Translations under genes and position numbers: made by a program
Assembly: GCF_000743525.1 (NCBI RefSeq)
Contig: NZ_JQGK01000005.1
Location: 1 to 64,000 of the forward strand
Direction of reading: 5' to 3'
DNA: 64,000 bases
From: Sulfurospirillum sp. SCADC
GTDB lineage: Bacteria; Campylobacterota; Campylobacteria; Campylobacterales; Sulfurospirillaceae
Notes under the pieces: model-generated
The model's database searches: none
Told to the model about the DNA's origin: nothing
The model's input: only the letters and a program-made list of their open reading frames with translations
In this document: positions 62,703-64,000 of the stretch, piece after piece
Position numbering within the stretch: the stretch's first letter is position 1
Layout of the letters: every line of letters starts with the position of its first letter

Positions 62703-63617
62703 TTAGTATTTTTTTCCCTCACATGGGATCAACTCTTTCTCACCAATTGCTTCCACGAGCGGTTTCAAACTTTTCAGCGTAAAGAGTTTAAGATCATCCC
62801 CCTTTAATGTTTTCAGTTCGGAACTAAAACCACTTTTGCTAAACAGAACAAACATATCAGGCTCAAGTTCCGCTTTGGCACACTGCTCTTTGAGTTTAGA
62901 AAGTTCGGTTTTTTTCACTTTGGTGTTGGTGTATTTGCAACTTCCTGCGATCAGTTTGTCCGATTTGGTCTTGGCTAAAATATCAATTTCTGCGTTTTTA
63001 TCCCAATAGCTTCCTATCTCCATGATCGGGTCGTCCGTCAAACTTTTTTTCAACAATTCTTGGGAGAGTTTTTCAAAAATAAGATCGTTAAAGCCTTGTT
63101 CGCGGTTGGTAAACGCTTTTTCGACTTCGCTAAAATCATTCTCTTTGATGGTTTTGTAAAAAGGGGAGACAAAGGCAAACCAAAAGCGCATAAAGGGACT
63201 CATGAAGTTCAGTTTATCGGAGTTGTCATCCTCTTCGCGAACGGGGCGTTCAAGAGAATATTCCAGCTCAACGATCTCACTGCGCAACAGTGCATGAAGC
63301 GCTTCATTGCCTTCTTCGCGACTCAAACGCGCTTTTTTGTACGAAGAGTAAACGCGACGATCACCCGTAGCACAGGCAAAAAGCAGTGCGTGGCTCTGTT
63401 TATTGCTGTAGGTCAGTTTGGTGATGTCGGCATGAATGTAGGTATAGTTTTTTAAAATTTTCGCCGCAATGAGTTCAAAAAGAGGTTTGGTGGTATCGAT
63501 ATTCCAACTGGTTCCTCCAAAAACGCTGAAGTATTCGATGGCAATTTCAAGATCGGTGAGCTTGTTTTGAAGGTAAAATGAGCGGAATTGCTCTAAAAGG
63601 GTAGGGTGTTTTGGCAT
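62703..63617 (-). CDS. DUF234-type nuclease-like protein
   Basis: The 304-residue protein has a helical N-terminal part and the C-terminal DUF234 domain: 'NFMSPFMRFWFAFVSPFY', then 'YWDKNAEIDILAKTKSDKLIAGSCKYTNTKV', a PD-(D/E)XK-like pattern. The usual N-terminal AAA ATPase of archaeal-type relatives is missing, so this is the stand-alone C-terminal half. Its role is unknown, though its relatives are often horizontally moved, like the DUF4143 gene at 20908. Confidence 0.75.
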   Translation of the reverse strand: MPKHPTLLEQFRSFYLQNKLTDLEIAIEYFSVFGGTSWNIDTTKPLFELIAAKILKNYTYIHADITKLTYSNKQSHALLFACATGDRRVYSSYKKARLSREEGNEALHALLRSEIVELEYSLERPVREEDDNSDKLNFMSPFMRFWFAFVSPFYKTIKENDFSEVEKAFTNREQGFNDLIFEKLSQELLKKSLTDDPIMEIGSYWDKNAEIDILAKTKSDKLIAGSCKYTNTKVKKTELSKLKEQCAKAELEPDMFVLFSKSGFSSELKTLKGDDLKLFTLKSLKPLVEAIGEKELIPCEGKKY

Positions 63618-63651
63618 AAAAAATGACCTTTTTTATGCCATTATACACGAA

Positions 63652-64000
63652 TTAGTGCATCAAAATATCAAACAGTAAAATCCAAGAGGGTTTCAACGCT
63701 TTGATCTCATAGGCTTTTTCTTCGGTGATCTGCACTTCATCGCGTGTTTCAAAGCTCACACCATCGATTTCTATTTTGCCTTCGACAACGAGTACGAGTT
63801 TACCACGATTGGGGGAAGAGGGCGCTAAGGAAATGATTTTACCCTCATCCAATTCGGTCGTTAGAATGAATGCCTCTTGTTTGATCGCAATGGAGTTATT
63901 TCTGCCATCGGGTGAAACGAGGGTGACCCATTGATTGCTCTTGGTGACATCTCTAAAATCACGTTGATTGTAAAGGGGTTTTCCACCTTTTTGGTTTGGG
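63652..64000 (-). CDS. Pirin-family protein, C-terminal part
   Basis: The last 115 codons are seen, running off the right edge. 'KPLYNQRDFRDVTKSNQWV' and 'VSPDGRNNSIAIKQ' followed by the cupin-like 'LVLVVEGKIEIDG' match the C-terminal half of pirins, Fe-binding cupin proteins linked to quercetinase activity or stress. The true start is outside the window. Confidence 0.65.
   Translation of the reverse strand, partial: PNQKGGKPLYNQRDFRDVTKSNQWVTLVSPDGRNNSIAIKQEAFILTTELDEGKIISLAPSSPNRGKLVLVVEGKIEIDGVSFETRDEVQITEEKAYEIKALKPSWILLFDILMH

Overview
The window is chromosomal DNA of a free-living member of the Campylobacterota, most likely Sulfurospirillum. The evidence is the gene order def-clpP-tig-folE-fliI, which is also known from Campylobacter jejuni, nifS-nifU as the Fe-S cluster genes, the carboxynorspermidine polyamine pathway, several chemoreceptors, ArsRS-like two-component systems and a type II-C CRISPR system. 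The genus is inferred from general gene content; no database was searched.

Layout. 1-1941 is gene-poor: a partial HsdS-like gene, gene debris, an excisionase-like ORF and complex repeats, ending at a five-tRNA operon (1942-2434). It looks like the edge of an old genomic island next to tRNA-Leu. 2513-10329 (mostly minus strand) holds purN-thiG, nnr, comM, def, a degenerate GGDEF gene, clpP and tig. 10458-16695 (plus strand) holds folE-fliI, nifS-nifU and moaD-moaE-moeA. 16757-17929 is a small insertion with a RelE/ParE-type toxin-antitoxin pair. 17963-30799 is mixed: a chemoreceptor broken by one in-frame stop, a DsrE-like protein, an MFS transporter, MltA, RdgB, the carboxynorspermidine synthase gene and an intact chemoreceptor. 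30931-39927 holds nspC and kdpABCDE. 40032-42993 holds an EF-hand protein and an ArsRS-like pair.

The CRISPR locus fills 42993-48775. It has 17 spacers of 30 nt, a terminal half repeat, cas2, cas1, cas9 and a divergent tracrRNA. Each repeat ends in an extended -10 promoter (TGCTATAAT), so each spacer probably has its own promoter. The tracrRNA anti-repeat looks like a converted repeat whose other strand still carries this promoter, now facing cas9. After it come cheY, an orphan D12 adenine methylase, a Tat-exported transglutaminase-like protein with MerT/MerP-like partners, a BRCT gene pair, LysE, a DEAD-box helicase, GlxA, a second ArsRS-like system with an output-less PAS protein, a DsbC-like protein, a SpoT-like HD protein and a partial pirin.

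The most striking pattern is the palindrome TTACATGTAA. I count 33 exact copies, where a base-composition estimate predicts fewer than one. About half lie inside genes, read as Leu-His-Val or Thr-Cys-Lys. Others run directly into Shine-Dalgarno sequences, supply stop codons, or pair up to form terminator hairpins. A near copy sits in a CRISPR spacer. None lies in the cas operon or in the first 3.9 kb. This resembles the behaviour of DNA uptake sequences, but its function is unknown.
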